From positions 310,001 through 374,000 of the forward strand of contig NZ_AUKI01000011.1 in NCBI RefSeq assembly GCF_000424665.1: DNA of 64,000 nt, read 5' to 3'. Origin of the DNA: Salinimicrobium terrae DSM 17865. GTDB lineage: Bacteria; Bacteroidota; Bacteroidia; Flavobacteriales; Flavobacteriaceae. Under the pieces are notes generated by a model. That model was not told the origin of the DNA, searched no databases, and worked only from the letters and a program-made list of their open reading frames with translations. Made by a program: the position numbers and the translations under genes. Position 1 is the first letter of the stretch. Every line of letters starts with the position of its first letter. Below are positions 34,204 to 42,998 of the stretch, one piece after another.

Positions 34204-35646
34204 ATGAAAATCCTCCTTACAGGTGCTACAGGATATATAGGAAAACGTTTACTCCCTGTCCTACTCGAGCAGGGGCATGAGGTAGTGTGTTGTGTAAGGG
34301 ACAGGAACAGGTTTCCTTCGGAAGGAATTTACTTAAATCCGCAGATTTCTTTACTGGAAGTAGATTTTTTAAAAGAACCTCCTTCTCCTGAAGCTATTAA
34401 GGATATTGATGCCGCTTACTACCTCATTCATTCCATGAGTGCCGGCACGGGAGATTTTGCAGAAATGGAAGCCGCATCTGCTCACAACTTTCTCAAGCTT
34501 GTGGAGCAAACTTCGGTTAAGCAAATTATTTATCTTACCGGAATCACTAATGAAAAAGAACTTTCCAAACACCTCTCTTCCCGTAAAAATGTAGAAGAAA
34601 TCCTGAGAAGAAGCAATATCCCGTTAACAGCCCTTAAAGCGGGCATTATTGTAGGATCTGGTAGTGCCTCCTTTGAGATCATGCGCGATCTCGTGGAAAA
34701 ACTACCGGTAATGATAACCCCCAAATGGGTCACTACGAAAAGTCAGCCTGTGGCAATAAGGAATGTGCTGGAGTATTTATCTGGAGTTCTTCTGCGAAAT
34801 GAAACCTTCAACCGGTCATTTGATATTGGAGGGCCAGATGTGCTTACCTACAAAGAAATGATGTTGCAATTTGCAGAAGTTAGAGGTTTTAAACGTAGGA
34901 TCATCACTGTTCCCGTAATGACTCCCCGACTTTCCTCTTATTGGCTTTATTTCGTTACGTCTACCTCCTACAAACTTGCCGTGAATCTTGTGGACAGCAT
35001 GAAAATAGAGGTAATTGCCAGAGATAATAAACTTGAAAAAAAGCTTGGGATAAGACCAATTCCATACAAAGAAGCTGTGCAACTTGCTTTTCAAAAAATA
35101 GAACAGAACAGCGTGATCTCAAGTTGGAAAGACTCTCTTGCTTCAAGTTATGCAGATAATTCCCTGCTCGAGCACATCAATGTCCCTACAGATGGCTGTT
35201 TTAAGGACCACAGGGAAAAAAAGATCACCGGCAATCCAAATTCTGTTCTGGATAATATTTGGGCCATTGGTGGAGTACGAGGCTGGTACTATGGGAACTG
35301 GTTATGGAAGATTAGAGGGTTTATGGACAAGATGGTAGGCGGAGTGGGACTTAGACGTGGTCGAACACATCCGCATCACATCAATACCGGGGATACTCTG
35401 GATTTTTGGCGCGTCCTCGCTGCCGATAAGAAGAACCGGCGCCTACTCCTCTATGCAGAAATGAAGTTGCCGGGTGAAGCCTGGCTGGAGTTCAAAATCA
35501 CCGAAAGAAACGGAGAGCATTTTCTACAACAGACTGCAACTTTTCGCCCTAATGGACTTGCCGGACGGCTCTACTGGTACACGGTTTTGCCCTTCCACTT
35601 TTTTGTTTTTGAAGGAATGGCAGGAAATCTTTTAAATTCTGTTTAG
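34204..35646 (+). CDS. NAD(P)-binding SDR family protein with C-terminal DUF2867 domain
   Basis: 480 residues. An N-terminal Rossmann fold of the atypical SDR/NmrA type (MKILLTGATGYIGKRLLPVL, TGATGYIG at 6-13; IDAAYYLIHSM; QIIYLTGI; LTALKAGIIVGSG; NRSFDIGGPDVLTYKEMM) covers about 1-290. It is followed by DUF2867 (about 325-478; GGVRGWYYGNWLWKIRGFMDK, RLLLYAEMKLPGEAWLEF). This two-domain protein is common in bacteria, and the reaction is unknown. A single gene with a short palindrome directly upstream of the start. Confidence 0.88.
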   Translation: MKILLTGATGYIGKRLLPVLLEQGHEVVCCVRDRNRFPSEGIYLNPQISLLEVDFLKEPPSPEAIKDIDAAYYLIHSMSAGTGDFAEMEAASAHNFLKLVEQTSVKQIIYLTGITNEKELSKHLSSRKNVEEILRRSNIPLTALKAGIIVGSGSASFEIMRDLVEKLPVMITPKWVTTKSQPVAIRNVLEYLSGVLLRNETFNRSFDIGGPDVLTYKEMMLQFAEVRGFKRRIITVPVMTPRLSSYWLYFVTSTSYKLAVNLVDSMKIEVIARDNKLEKKLGIRPIPYKEAVQLAFQKIEQNSVISSWKDSLASSYADNSLLEHINVPTDGCFKDHREKKITGNPNSVLDNIWAIGGVRGWYYGNWLWKIRGFMDKMVGGVGLRRGRTHPHHINTGDTLDFWRVLAADKKNRRLLLYAEMKLPGEAWLEFKITERNGEHFLQQTATFRPNGLAGRLYWYTVLPFHFFVFEGMAGNLLNSV

Positions 35647-35777
35647 CTGGATTAAGAATAGTTTATTACCTCCTCCCAAAACCAGTTTTATCAAAAATGT
35701 GAATTTGTTTGATTTTATTTAAATAGAGAATCATTCTCTCCCCCACATTTTAATTTTTAACTTAAAAAGTAATCCAA

Positions 35778-37658
35778 ATGAAAAATTCACTTTTTTTATT
35801 ATTACTAATGTCTTTTCCAATCTGGAGCCAGCAGGACACAACTTCTGTCGAAGAGTACAGTATTGAGCAATTTTATGAAAATACCCGAATTGGAGGCGGT
35901 GAATTTTCTGAAGATGAAAAACATCTCTTAATGAGCAGTGACGAATCGGGCATCTTTAATGTGTATGAGATCAATGTAAGTGATGGGACTAAAAAACAGA
36001 TCACGAACTCTGAAGATGATTCTTTCTTTGCCATAGATTATGTGCCGGGAACAGAGGATATACTTTATTCTGCAGATAAAGGAGGAAATGAGATCGATCA
36101 TATCTATCTGCTGTCAGATAATGGAACGACCAAAGACTTAACACCAGGGGAAAACGAGAAGGCACAATTTGCCGGCTGGAGTGACGATAAGAATTTCCTT
36201 TATTACATCTCTAATAAGCGAGATCCTAAATTTTTTGATTTTTACAAAATGCAAATTGGTCAATGGGAGCCAGAAATGCTTTACCAGAATGACAAAGGTT
36301 TGGAAATAGTGGGATTGTCACATGATGAAAATCTAATTGCGCTTTCACAACCAATAACAACCAGTGAGAACAAACTTTTTCTTTATGACCGTTCCCAAGA
36401 TAAAATGACTGAAATATCAAACGAAAAAGGAACCTATTCTGCTTCCGGATTTAGCAAGGAAGATGACAAATTCTACTACATCACAGATGATGGAAGGGAA
36501 TTCAAATACCTGATGGAATTTGACCCCGCCACGGGTGAAAGAAGTCCGGTGTATGAGGCCGATTGGGATGTAATGTACAGTTATTTAAGTGAAAATGACA
36601 AGTACAGGGTAATCGCTGTCAATGAAGACGGTACCAATAAATTAATTATCCGGAATAATGTCTCCGGTGAGATGGTAGACCTACCGGAATTGCCGGGAGC
36701 CAATATTAGTGCTGTGGATATTTCAGAGAGCGAAAACCTGATGTGTCTCACAGCTGCAACTTCCAAAGCACCCAGCAACCTCTATGTATACGATTTCCAA
36801 AACAATGAGATCAAAAAACTTACCAATACCCTGAATCCTGAAATAGATCCTAACGATCTTGTTTCTGCAGAAGTTGTTCGTTATAATTCTTTTGACGGCC
36901 TTGAAATTCCGGCTATCTTCTACAAGCCACATCAGGCTTCCGAAGAAAATAAAGTTCCTGCTCTGGTGTGGGTCCATGGTGGTCCGGGCGGACAATCAAG
37001 AACGGGTTATTTTGCTTTAATACAATATCTTGTAAATCATGGTTATGCAGTCCTGGCAGTGAATAACCGCGGTAGCAGCGGCTACGGTAAAACTTTCTTT
37101 AAAATGGACGACAAGAAGCATGGAGAAGAAGACCTCAAAGATGTCATTGCTGGAAAAAACTGGCTTCAGTCTCAGGATTATATTGATGATGATAACATTG
37201 GGATCATTGGTGGCAGTTACGGAGGCTACATGACAATGGCTGCCATGACCTTTACTCCCGAAGAATTCGATGTAGGTGTCAATCTATTTGGAGTAACCAA
37301 TTGGTTGCGCACCCTTAAGTCTATTCCGCCTTACTGGGAATCCTTCAAAAATGCTTTGTACGAAGAAATGGGAGATCCAACAACAAAGGATTCCATAGCG
37401 CTATATAATAAGTCTCCCCTTTTTCATGCAGACCAGGTAAAAAATCCGGTGATGGTGTTACAAGGTGCCAATGATCCACGGGTACTTCAAGTGGAATCAG
37501 ATGAAATTGTGGAGCAATTAAAGAAAAATAATGTGCCTGTAGAGTATGTCATTTTTGAAGATGAAGGACACGGCTTTATTAAAAAAGAAAATGAGATCAA
37601 GGGGTATAGACAGATCCTCCAATTCCTGAACAAATATCTTAAAGATGAGGAAATGTAA
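35778..37658 (+). CDS. S9 family (prolyl oligopeptidase-type) serine peptidase, exported
   Basis: 626 residues with a signal peptide (MKNSLFLLLLMSFPIWSQQ). The N-terminal two thirds (about 40-370) are a beta-propeller with WD40-like/PD40 blades. The C-terminal alpha/beta hydrolase domain has PALVWVHGGPGGQSR, the nucleophile elbow IGGSYGGYM (Ser about 481), GANDPRV with the catalytic Asp, and EDEGHGF with the catalytic His. These enzymes release dipeptides or cleave short peptides in the periplasm. Length and motifs fit acylaminoacyl/dipeptidyl peptidase-like S9 members. A single gene; a hairpin at 37728 may end it. Confidence 0.94.
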   Translation: MKNSLFLLLLMSFPIWSQQDTTSVEEYSIEQFYENTRIGGGEFSEDEKHLLMSSDESGIFNVYEINVSDGTKKQITNSEDDSFFAIDYVPGTEDILYSADKGGNEIDHIYLLSDNGTTKDLTPGENEKAQFAGWSDDKNFLYYISNKRDPKFFDFYKMQIGQWEPEMLYQNDKGLEIVGLSHDENLIALSQPITTSENKLFLYDRSQDKMTEISNEKGTYSASGFSKEDDKFYYITDDGREFKYLMEFDPATGERSPVYEADWDVMYSYLSENDKYRVIAVNEDGTNKLIIRNNVSGEMVDLPELPGANISAVDISESENLMCLTAATSKAPSNLYVYDFQNNEIKKLTNTLNPEIDPNDLVSAEVVRYNSFDGLEIPAIFYKPHQASEENKVPALVWVHGGPGGQSRTGYFALIQYLVNHGYAVLAVNNRGSSGYGKTFFKMDDKKHGEEDLKDVIAGKNWLQSQDYIDDDNIGIIGGSYGGYMTMAAMTFTPEEFDVGVNLFGVTNWLRTLKSIPPYWESFKNALYEEMGDPTTKDSIALYNKSPLFHADQVKNPVMVLQGANDPRVLQVESDEIVEQLKKNNVPVEYVIFEDEGHGFIKKENEIKGYRQILQFLNKYLKDEEM

Positions 37659-37727
37659 AGCCTGGGAACAACATCAACACCGGGTATTATAATCAATATT
37701 TTTGAGCTATAACTAAGCAAATTATAT

Positions 37728-37774
37728 GGGTTGCAAAGGAAGAACCAGCACTTGCTTTTGCAACTCCCTTTTTG
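37728..37774 (+). terminator. possible terminator after S9 peptidase gene
   Basis: GTTGCAAA (37730-37737) pairs with TTTGCAAC (37757-37764), with flanking GG/CC pairs after a bulge, then TTTTT. It lies about 70 bases after the peptidase stop. Confidence 0.4.
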
Positions 37775-37928
37775 ATTTATGGATGGCCTTTTTCCGGGGA
37801 TATGCCCTGAAAGATTATAAACTTTAAGCTGAGGCTTTAATTTCGGGCATTGTTTCACAAAAGAAAAACATTCGATCATCCCTTTGGTTAATTTTGTTGC
37901 CATTGCCAAATAGCAGCAATTGATCCTT

Positions 37929-38392
37929 ATGAGCACCAGAATAGAATTTTCAAAAACCGGTAAGACACCCTTTGAAAAATTAATAAGCCATAATCCGGCT
38001 ATACTTGAAAAATGGAATGAACTCGAACTAATCCTTTTCAATCAGACCTCCCTTAATGCCAATTTACTGGAACAAGTCCGCCGTACTCTCGCTTTTGGAA
38101 ATGGATGTGAATATTGTATGGTGAAAGGCGGCAAACCTGAATTTGATGCAAAGACCAAAGAGCTCAAACTGCAACTGCCTTTGCCGAACTTTTTGCCGTA
38201 GATCATAAATCAATTCAGGAAGCTCATTTCAGGTATCTAAAGGAACGGTTAACGGAAGTTGAAATTGCTGAACTAATAACTTTTATCAGTTTTATAACAG
38301 CTTCTCAAAGATTTGGAAAAGTGATGAATTTAACCGAAGACCTGCAGGAAAACAATATTACCGGCCTGACAGAAATTGACCATTTTAATTAA
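37929..38392 (+). pseudogene. carboxymuconolactone decarboxylase (AhpD-like) family gene with one frameshift
   Basis: The first reading frame gives MSTRIEFSKTGKTPFEKLIS ... FGNGCEYCMVKGGKPEFDAKTKELK, with the CxxC redox pair typical of AhpD-like proteins, then falls into a stop at 38199. From about 38175 the continuation is in another frame: ATAFAELFAVDHKSIQEAH, then ISFITASQRFGKVMNL, ending at TAA 38390-38392. The total length of 464 bases is one short of a multiple of three, so a single-base deletion near CTCAAACTGCAACTG explains both halves. It is either a recent pseudogene or a sequencing error; no other damage is seen. Confidence 0.8.
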
Positions 38393-38487
38393 ATTTTTTC
38401 TCCCTTTCTCTTTGGAATTATCCGCTTGAATAATTGGAAATTCCAGGGGTTTATAGTATCTTAAAAGGAACTTTAAATTAAAAAACC

Positions 38488-38757
38488 ATGAAAGAGAATG
38501 TAGGTAAAGAAGATCAATTGATTAGAAGTATTGTAGGCCCAGGCCTTATGGTGCTTGGCTACTTTTTTCTTAGAAAATATAAAAGCAGACTCGGAGGAAT
38601 AACATCTATTGTGACGGGAACTTTATTAACCGAAAGTGCAATAACCAGAGTTTGCCCGGTGAACCATTTCTTCGGAATAGATACCCGTAAAAAGAAAAGT
38701 CCTGCCCAGAAGATCAATCAAAAGATCAATAAGAAGTTCAAAAAAGTACTGGCATAA
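38488..38757 (+). CDS. DUF2892 (YgaP-type) small membrane protein
   Basis: 89 residues. Two hydrophobic segments (about 13-29 and 34-52) flank a short loop, with the family pattern IRSIVGPGLMVLGYF, LGGITSIVTGTLLTESAITRVCPVNHFFGIDT. DUF2892 is the membrane part of YgaP-like rhodaneses and also occurs alone. The C-terminus is Lys-rich. The upstream sequence TTTATAGTATCTTAA matches one ahead of the DUF302 gene in 14 of 15 bases at the same distance from the ATG, suggesting shared regulation. Confidence 0.85.
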   Translation: MKENVGKEDQLIRSIVGPGLMVLGYFFLRKYKSRLGGITSIVTGTLLTESAITRVCPVNHFFGIDTRKKKSPAQKINQKINKKFKKVLA

Positions 38758-38768
38758 TACTTAACCGC

Positions 38769-38776
38769 TATTTTTG
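38769..38776 (+). promoter_or_regulatory. -7 promoter element TATTTTTG of MFS gene
   Basis: An exact TAnnTTTG match 31 bases upstream of ATG 38807. An in-frame TTG at 38774 would lie inside this element, so the ATG start is preferred. Confidence 0.5.
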
Positions 38777-38806
38777 TTTCTTAGCAGCAGAAACAAAAAA
38801 TTACTC

Positions 38807-39997
38807 ATGCTGAATTCCCGCGGGGTTCTAATCACAATTATTTTCGCACAGTTTTGCTGCACCTCCCTGTGGTTCGCCGGAAATGGAGTAATGGACAACC
38901 TGTTGCTCAATTTTAAGCTGGATCCTGCTGCTCTGGGCCACCTTACTTCTGCAGTACAATTCGGTTTCATTTTAGGAACCCTTTGCTTTGCATTTCTTGG
39001 AGTGGCAGACAGATATTCTCCATCAAAAGTGTTCTTCTATTCGGCCATTTTTGGAGCCTTCTTCAACCTGAGTATGATTTGGGAAGGCAACGTTGCCGGG
39101 AGTTTACTGCTATTACGGTTTCTTACCGGATTCTCCCTCGCAGGAATTTATCCTGTAGGAATGAAGATCGCTTCAGATTATCATCGGGAAGGTCTTGGTG
39201 TTTCCCTTGGTTTCCTTGTAGGAGCGTTAGTGTTGGGAACCGCATTTCCACATCTACTCAAAACCCTGACCATGAGCGAAAATATTCCATGGAAGGTGGT
39301 ACTTATGACAACCTCTACTTTGGCTGCCCTTGGAGGTTTTCTCATGTTGTTTTTAGTGCCCAATGGGCCATTTCGAACAGCTATGATTAAAAAAGACTTT
39401 TCAGCCTTTTACAAGGTTTTCAAAGTTCCTGAATTTAGATCAGCGGCTTTTGGATATTTTGGTCATATGTGGGAGCTTTATACCTTCTGGGCTTTTGTGC
39501 CTGTTATCCTGAAGAGTTACCAACTTTTAAACCCGGATTCGATCTCTAATATCCCCTTACTCTCTTTTTTAATAATTGGATCTGGAGGGATCTCCTGTGT
39601 GGTGGGTGGATATATTTCCCGAAAACGGGGAACGAAAAGAACGGCCGCCGTCGCCCTGTTTCTTTCGGGCGTTTGTTGTCTGCTCTCTCCGCTCATTTTC
39701 TTCCAATCTTCTGAAATTCTGTTCATTTTTTTTCTAATTTTCTGGGGAATGGTCGTTGTTGCCGACTCTCCCCTTTTCTCAACTCTTATTGCTAATAATG
39801 CTTCGCCTGCGGCCAGAGGTACTGCACTAACAATCGTTAACTCAATAGGGTTTGCTATTACGATCTTTAGCATTCAATTGATCAATTTTCTTCAGGAAGT
39901 ACTGGAACCGGCCTTCCTTCTAGTATTGTTAGTCCCAGGACCAATAATAGGACTGGTGGGTTTATATAAAAAAAGAAGAAGGCCGGTCTTCACCTAA
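38807..39997 (+). CDS. MFS transporter
   Basis: 396 residues from ATG 38807 (MLNSRGVLITIIFAQFCCTSLWFAGN), with about 12 hydrophobic segments. The loop 2-3 signature is degenerate: GVADRYSPSKVFF. LRFLTGFSLAGIYPVGMKIASDY resembles the helix 4-5 motif of the major facilitator superfamily. Central and C-terminal helices include GHMWELYTFWAFVPVIL and GSGGISCVVGGYISRKRGTKR. The substrate is not predictable. It precedes the GMC oxidoreductase by 45 bases on the same strand, so they may be co-expressed. Confidence 0.88.
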   Translation: MLNSRGVLITIIFAQFCCTSLWFAGNGVMDNLLLNFKLDPAALGHLTSAVQFGFILGTLCFAFLGVADRYSPSKVFFYSAIFGAFFNLSMIWEGNVAGSLLLLRFLTGFSLAGIYPVGMKIASDYHREGLGVSLGFLVGALVLGTAFPHLLKTLTMSENIPWKVVLMTTSTLAALGGFLMLFLVPNGPFRTAMIKKDFSAFYKVFKVPEFRSAAFGYFGHMWELYTFWAFVPVILKSYQLLNPDSISNIPLLSFLIIGSGGISCVVGGYISRKRGTKRTAAVALFLSGVCCLLSPLIFFQSSEILFIFFLIFWGMVVVADSPLFSTLIANNASPAARGTALTIVNSIGFAITIFSIQLINFLQEVLEPAFLLVLLVPGPIIGLVGLYKKRRRPVFT

Positions 39998-40042
39998 TGT
40001 CCTGTAAAAGTTTTAATTTTCAGAAGGAACAGTAGAAATTTA

Positions 40043-41641
40043 ATGAAATACGACTACGATTATATAATCATTGGAAGCGGTTTTGGAGGTTCGGTAAGTG
40101 CACTGCGTCTTTCTGAAAAAGGTTATAAAGTTCTGGTGGTTGAAAAAGGAAAATGGTTTAAAGCTGAAGACTTTCCAAAGACCAACTGGAATCTGAAAAA
40201 ATGGTTGTGGATGCCCACTCTGCGGTTTTTCGGCATTATGAAACTCAGCATCTTCAGGCATGTTGCTGTTATTTCGGGAACCGGCGTGGGCGGTGGATCT
40301 TTGGTCTATGCCAATACGCTACCGGTCCCAAAAAAGGCATTTTACACCTCCGGTTCCTGGGCCAAACTTGAGAACTGGGAAGAAGAACTCAGGCCTTTTT
40401 ATGTTAAAGCACTTAAAATGTTGGGAGCAGCTCCAAATCCGCAGCTCTTTGATGCTGACAAGGCACTAAAAAAAATGGCCCGGGAGATGGGCCGGGAAGC
40501 ACATTTTGAGCACCCTCACGTCGCCATTTACTTCGGAAAAGAGGGAGAAACCGTCAAGGATCCTTATTTTAAAGGTGAAGGGCCCGAAAGGATCGGCTGC
40601 AACTTTTGTGGGGGTTGTATGACAGGATGCAGATACAATTCCAAAAACACTCTTGACAAGAATTATCTGTGGCTAGCTCAAAAACGGGGTGCAGAGATCC
40701 TCGCCGAAAATGAAGTTCTTGATGTGAAACCATTGCCTTCAGGAGGTTATGAACTGAAACTAAAATCGAGCACCTCCTTATTCAGAAAAACCCGCAAATT
40801 AAATAGCAAAGGAGTGATCTTTTCTGGAGGTGTTCTGGGCACCGTTAAACTTCTACTTAAACTGAAGCAAAAAAGCCTTCCGAAGTTATCAGACAAAGTT
40901 GGAGATGAGATCCGGACAAATAATGAAACCCTCATTAGTGTTTCTACAGCTAATAAAGACAGTGACCTCTCTAAAGGTATTGCCATAGGAAGCCTGCTGC
41001 ACACAGATGATGACAGTCATCTTGAGGTAGTGCGGTATTCCCGTGGTTCGGACTTTTGGAAATTATTGCATCTCCCCATGGCCATAGGAAAAACTCCCCT
41101 GCATCGCTTCTTGAATGTTTTTGGACAGCTAATTTCATCTCCGGTTTCCTGGTTTAAAACTTATTTTATCAATGGCTGGTCAAGAAGTACCGCAGTTTTA
41201 CTCTTTATGCAAAGCGTGGATAGCACCATCAGGTTAAATAGGAATTTATTTGGATGGTTATCAACGGGATTAAGCTCGGGAACAAAGCCGACTTCAGATA
41301 TTCCGGCGTCAAAAGACCTCACCGCGAAATACAGCAAAGTGATCAATGGAAAAGCAACTTCCTTCGTGCTTGAAAGCCTCGCCGGCATTCCTACTACGGC
41401 ACATATTTTAGGTGGTGCCGTAATGGGTAAAAATATTTCAGAAGGTGTAATTAATTCAAGGAATGAGGTTTTCGGTTATCAAAATATGTTTGTCATCGAC
41501 GGTTCCATGATCTCAGCTAACCCCGGCGTAAATCCAAGTCTTTCCATAACTGCAATAGCCGAACGGGCAATGACCTTCATTCCCGAAAAAGCAGAGGTGT
41601 CAAAAAAGGTGTTTTTGAAACACTCTTCTAAAAACGTTTGA
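40043..41641 (+). CDS. GMC-type FAD-dependent oxidoreductase (cholesterol oxidase-like)
   Basis: 532 residues. The FAD-binding Rossmann motif is YIIIGSGFGGSVSALRLSE (about 8-26), followed by VISGTGVGGGSLVYAN, the GMC flavin contact. A Cys cluster CNFCGGCMTGC (about 193-203) precedes SKNTLDKNYL, as in bacterial oxidoreductases of this branch. The C-terminal GGAVMG ... VIDGSMISANPGVNPSLSITAIAERA is the second FAD and active-site segment. No signal peptide. The substrate is unknown; sterol, alcohol or carotenoid-type oxidation has been proposed for relatives. It ends the MFS-GMC pair. Confidence 0.9.
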   Translation: MKYDYDYIIIGSGFGGSVSALRLSEKGYKVLVVEKGKWFKAEDFPKTNWNLKKWLWMPTLRFFGIMKLSIFRHVAVISGTGVGGGSLVYANTLPVPKKAFYTSGSWAKLENWEEELRPFYVKALKMLGAAPNPQLFDADKALKKMAREMGREAHFEHPHVAIYFGKEGETVKDPYFKGEGPERIGCNFCGGCMTGCRYNSKNTLDKNYLWLAQKRGAEILAENEVLDVKPLPSGGYELKLKSSTSLFRKTRKLNSKGVIFSGGVLGTVKLLLKLKQKSLPKLSDKVGDEIRTNNETLISVSTANKDSDLSKGIAIGSLLHTDDDSHLEVVRYSRGSDFWKLLHLPMAIGKTPLHRFLNVFGQLISSPVSWFKTYFINGWSRSTAVLLFMQSVDSTIRLNRNLFGWLSTGLSSGTKPTSDIPASKDLTAKYSKVINGKATSFVLESLAGIPTTAHILGGAVMGKNISEGVINSRNEVFGYQNMFVIDGSMISANPGVNPSLSITAIAERAMTFIPEKAEVSKKVFLKHSSKNV

Positions 41642-41782
41642 TTTATTACATCTTATCTTTCACTTGCATAGCTCCAAATTCTCTAAGATTTTATATTGAT
41701 TTTACTGAAGTAATTTCACATTAGAAACCTTTAAGGTCAAGGATTTCCCCCTAAAATCCTGCCCTTAAGGTTTTATGTCATC

Positions 41783-41800
41783 TGTAACAATTGTAACTGT
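41783..41800. promoter_or_regulatory. Crp/Fnr-like operator ahead of DUF302 gene
   Basis: TGTAACAATTGTAACTGT; its core GTAACAATTGTAAC is palindromic at 12 of 14 bases. Its twin lies at 42327-42344. The distance from its first base to the G of the downstream TTTG (41827) is 44 bases, identical to the twin, and fits activator binding near -41.5. Confidence 0.6.
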
Positions 41801-41860
41801 GCATTTCTTTCCAAAAAGCGTTTTTTGTAGTATCTTAATAATCAGAAAAAAACAAAAACA

Positions 41861-42250
41861 ATGAGCTACTATTTCACAAAAACATTAAATAAGGATTTTG
41901 ATACTGTAATTGATAAGGTAACAGAAGAACTTAAAAAAGAGGGCTTTGGAATCCTTACAGAAATTGATGTAAAGGAAACATTTAAGAAAAAACTGGATGT
42001 AGATTTCAGGAAATACAGGATCCTTGGGGCCTGCAATCCACAGATGGCACACCAGGCAATTACTGCGGAAAGTAAAATAGGCACTATGCTTCCCTGCAAC
42101 GTCATTGTGCAGGAGACGAAGGATGGAAAAACTGAAGTTTCAGCTGTAGATCCCGTAGCTTCTATGCAGGCCGTTAAAAATGATACTTTAGGAGGGGTAG
42201 CGACCCAGGTGCGGGAAAAATTGAAAAAAGTAATTGAGCAGCTGAACTAA
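41861..42250 (+). CDS. DUF302 domain protein
   Basis: 129 residues covering one DUF302 domain: YYFTKTLNKDFDTVIDKVTEELKKEGFGILTEIDV, YRILGACNPQMAHQAI, and MLPCNVIVQETKDGKTEVSAVDP. A cytosolic small alpha/beta protein; the family often sits with thiol, rhodanese and heavy-metal genes and its activity is not defined. Two conserved cysteines (ACNP and LPCN) are present. A strong terminator follows at 42279, so it is a monocistronic unit with its own operator. Confidence 0.9.
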   Translation: MSYYFTKTLNKDFDTVIDKVTEELKKEGFGILTEIDVKETFKKKLDVDFRKYRILGACNPQMAHQAITAESKIGTMLPCNVIVQETKDGKTEVSAVDPVASMQAVKNDTLGGVATQVREKLKKVIEQLN

Positions 42251-42278
42251 TTTCAATTATCAGCATAATTTTTTATTG

Positions 42279-42313
42279 ATCCGGAATCTTTTATAAGATG
42301 CCGGATTTTTTTT
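42279..42313 (+). terminator. terminator of DUF302 gene
   Basis: ATCCGGAATCTT (42279-42290) pairs with AAGATGCCGGAT (42295-42306) with one A/G mismatch, followed by seven T residues. Confidence 0.85.
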
Positions 42314-42326
42314 GGCGGTCCTCTTG

Positions 42327-42344
42327 TGTAACAAATGTAACTGT
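42327..42344. promoter_or_regulatory. Crp/Fnr-like operator ahead of rhodanese operon
   Basis: TGTAACAAATGTAACTGT differs from the site at 41783-41800 in one of 18 bases. Its centre is about 41.5 bases upstream of the start predicted from the TATTTTTG element, the classic class II activator position. Confidence 0.6.
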
Positions 42345-42363
42345 ACCAGAGGGCACCCGACCT

Positions 42364-42371
42364 TATTTTTG
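42364..42371 (+). promoter_or_regulatory. -7 promoter element TATTTTTG of rhodanese operon
   Basis: An exact TAnnTTTG match 23 bases before the ATG at 42395. There is no TTTG at -33; the operator occupies that region instead, as expected for an activator-dependent promoter. Confidence 0.55.
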
Positions 42372-42394
42372 TGCCGTTATAAAATATAATAAAT

Positions 42395-42679
42395 ATGGAA
42401 ATTAAAAATATCATTCGCTCCGGTGAAGGAACAATACTAGATGTGAGAACCAGAGGAGAATTCAATGGTGGTCACGTGGCTGGTTCAATAAATATTCCTT
42501 TGACAGAATTACCAGATACTATTGAAGAATTGAAATCTATGAAGGCCCCACTAATTCTCTGTTGTGCCTCGGGCATGAGAAGTGCGCAGGCAGAACAATA
42601 TTTAACAAGAGCCGGGCTCGAATGTACAAATGCAGGATCCTGGTTGCAAGTAAATTACTTACAGTCAAAAGCTTCATAA
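42395..42679 (+). CDS. single-domain rhodanese-like sulfurtransferase
   Basis: 94 residues, one rhodanese domain. ILDVRTRGEFNGGHVAGSINIPLTELPDTIEE is the N-terminal signature and LCCASGMRSAQA holds the active-site loop CASGMR, whose first conserved Cys would carry persulfide. It transfers sulfane sulfur in the cytosol. It is the first gene of a four-gene run with a second rhodanese 1 base downstream, a Cys-rich membrane protein and OsmC. The run is bounded by the operator at 42327 and the terminator at 43726. Confidence 0.93.
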   Translation: MEIKNIIRSGEGTILDVRTRGEFNGGHVAGSINIPLTELPDTIEELKSMKAPLILCCASGMRSAQAEQYLTRAGLECTNAGSWLQVNYLQSKAS

Positions 42680-42680
42680 A

Positions 42681-42998
42681 ATGATAGATACTCTTAAAAA
42701 AATATTTGGACTTGGGCCAAAGACAGATTATTCCCAGCTACTTCAGCAAGGAGCTGTTATTGTAGATGTGCGTACAAAAGGTGAATACAACGGCGGACAC
42801 ATTAAAGGTTCAAAGAATATTCCTTTAAACAGCCTTGGCCAAAACCTGAAAAAGATTGGAAGTAAGAATAAACCCGTGATCACCTGTTGTGCTTCGGGGA
42901 TGAGAAGTGCTTCGGCAAAAAACACCCTGGAAATGGCAGGATTTACAGAAGTCCACAACGGAGGAGGCTGGAGAAACCTTCAGAATAAGATAGGATGA
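42681..42998 (+). CDS. second rhodanese-like sulfurtransferase
   Basis: 105 residues. It starts with an extra N-terminal helix (MIDTLKKIFGLGPKTDYSQLLQQG) absent from the first rhodanese, then VIVDVRTKGEYNGGHIKGSKNIPL and the active-site loop CCASGMRSASA. The paralogue pair suggests a relay or different partners. The stop overlaps the next ATG (ATGA), so it is coupled to the Cys-rich membrane protein gene. Confidence 0.93.
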   Translation: MIDTLKKIFGLGPKTDYSQLLQQGAVIVDVRTKGEYNGGHIKGSKNIPLNSLGQNLKKIGSKNKPVITCCASGMRSASAKNTLEMAGFTEVHNGGGWRNLQNKIG

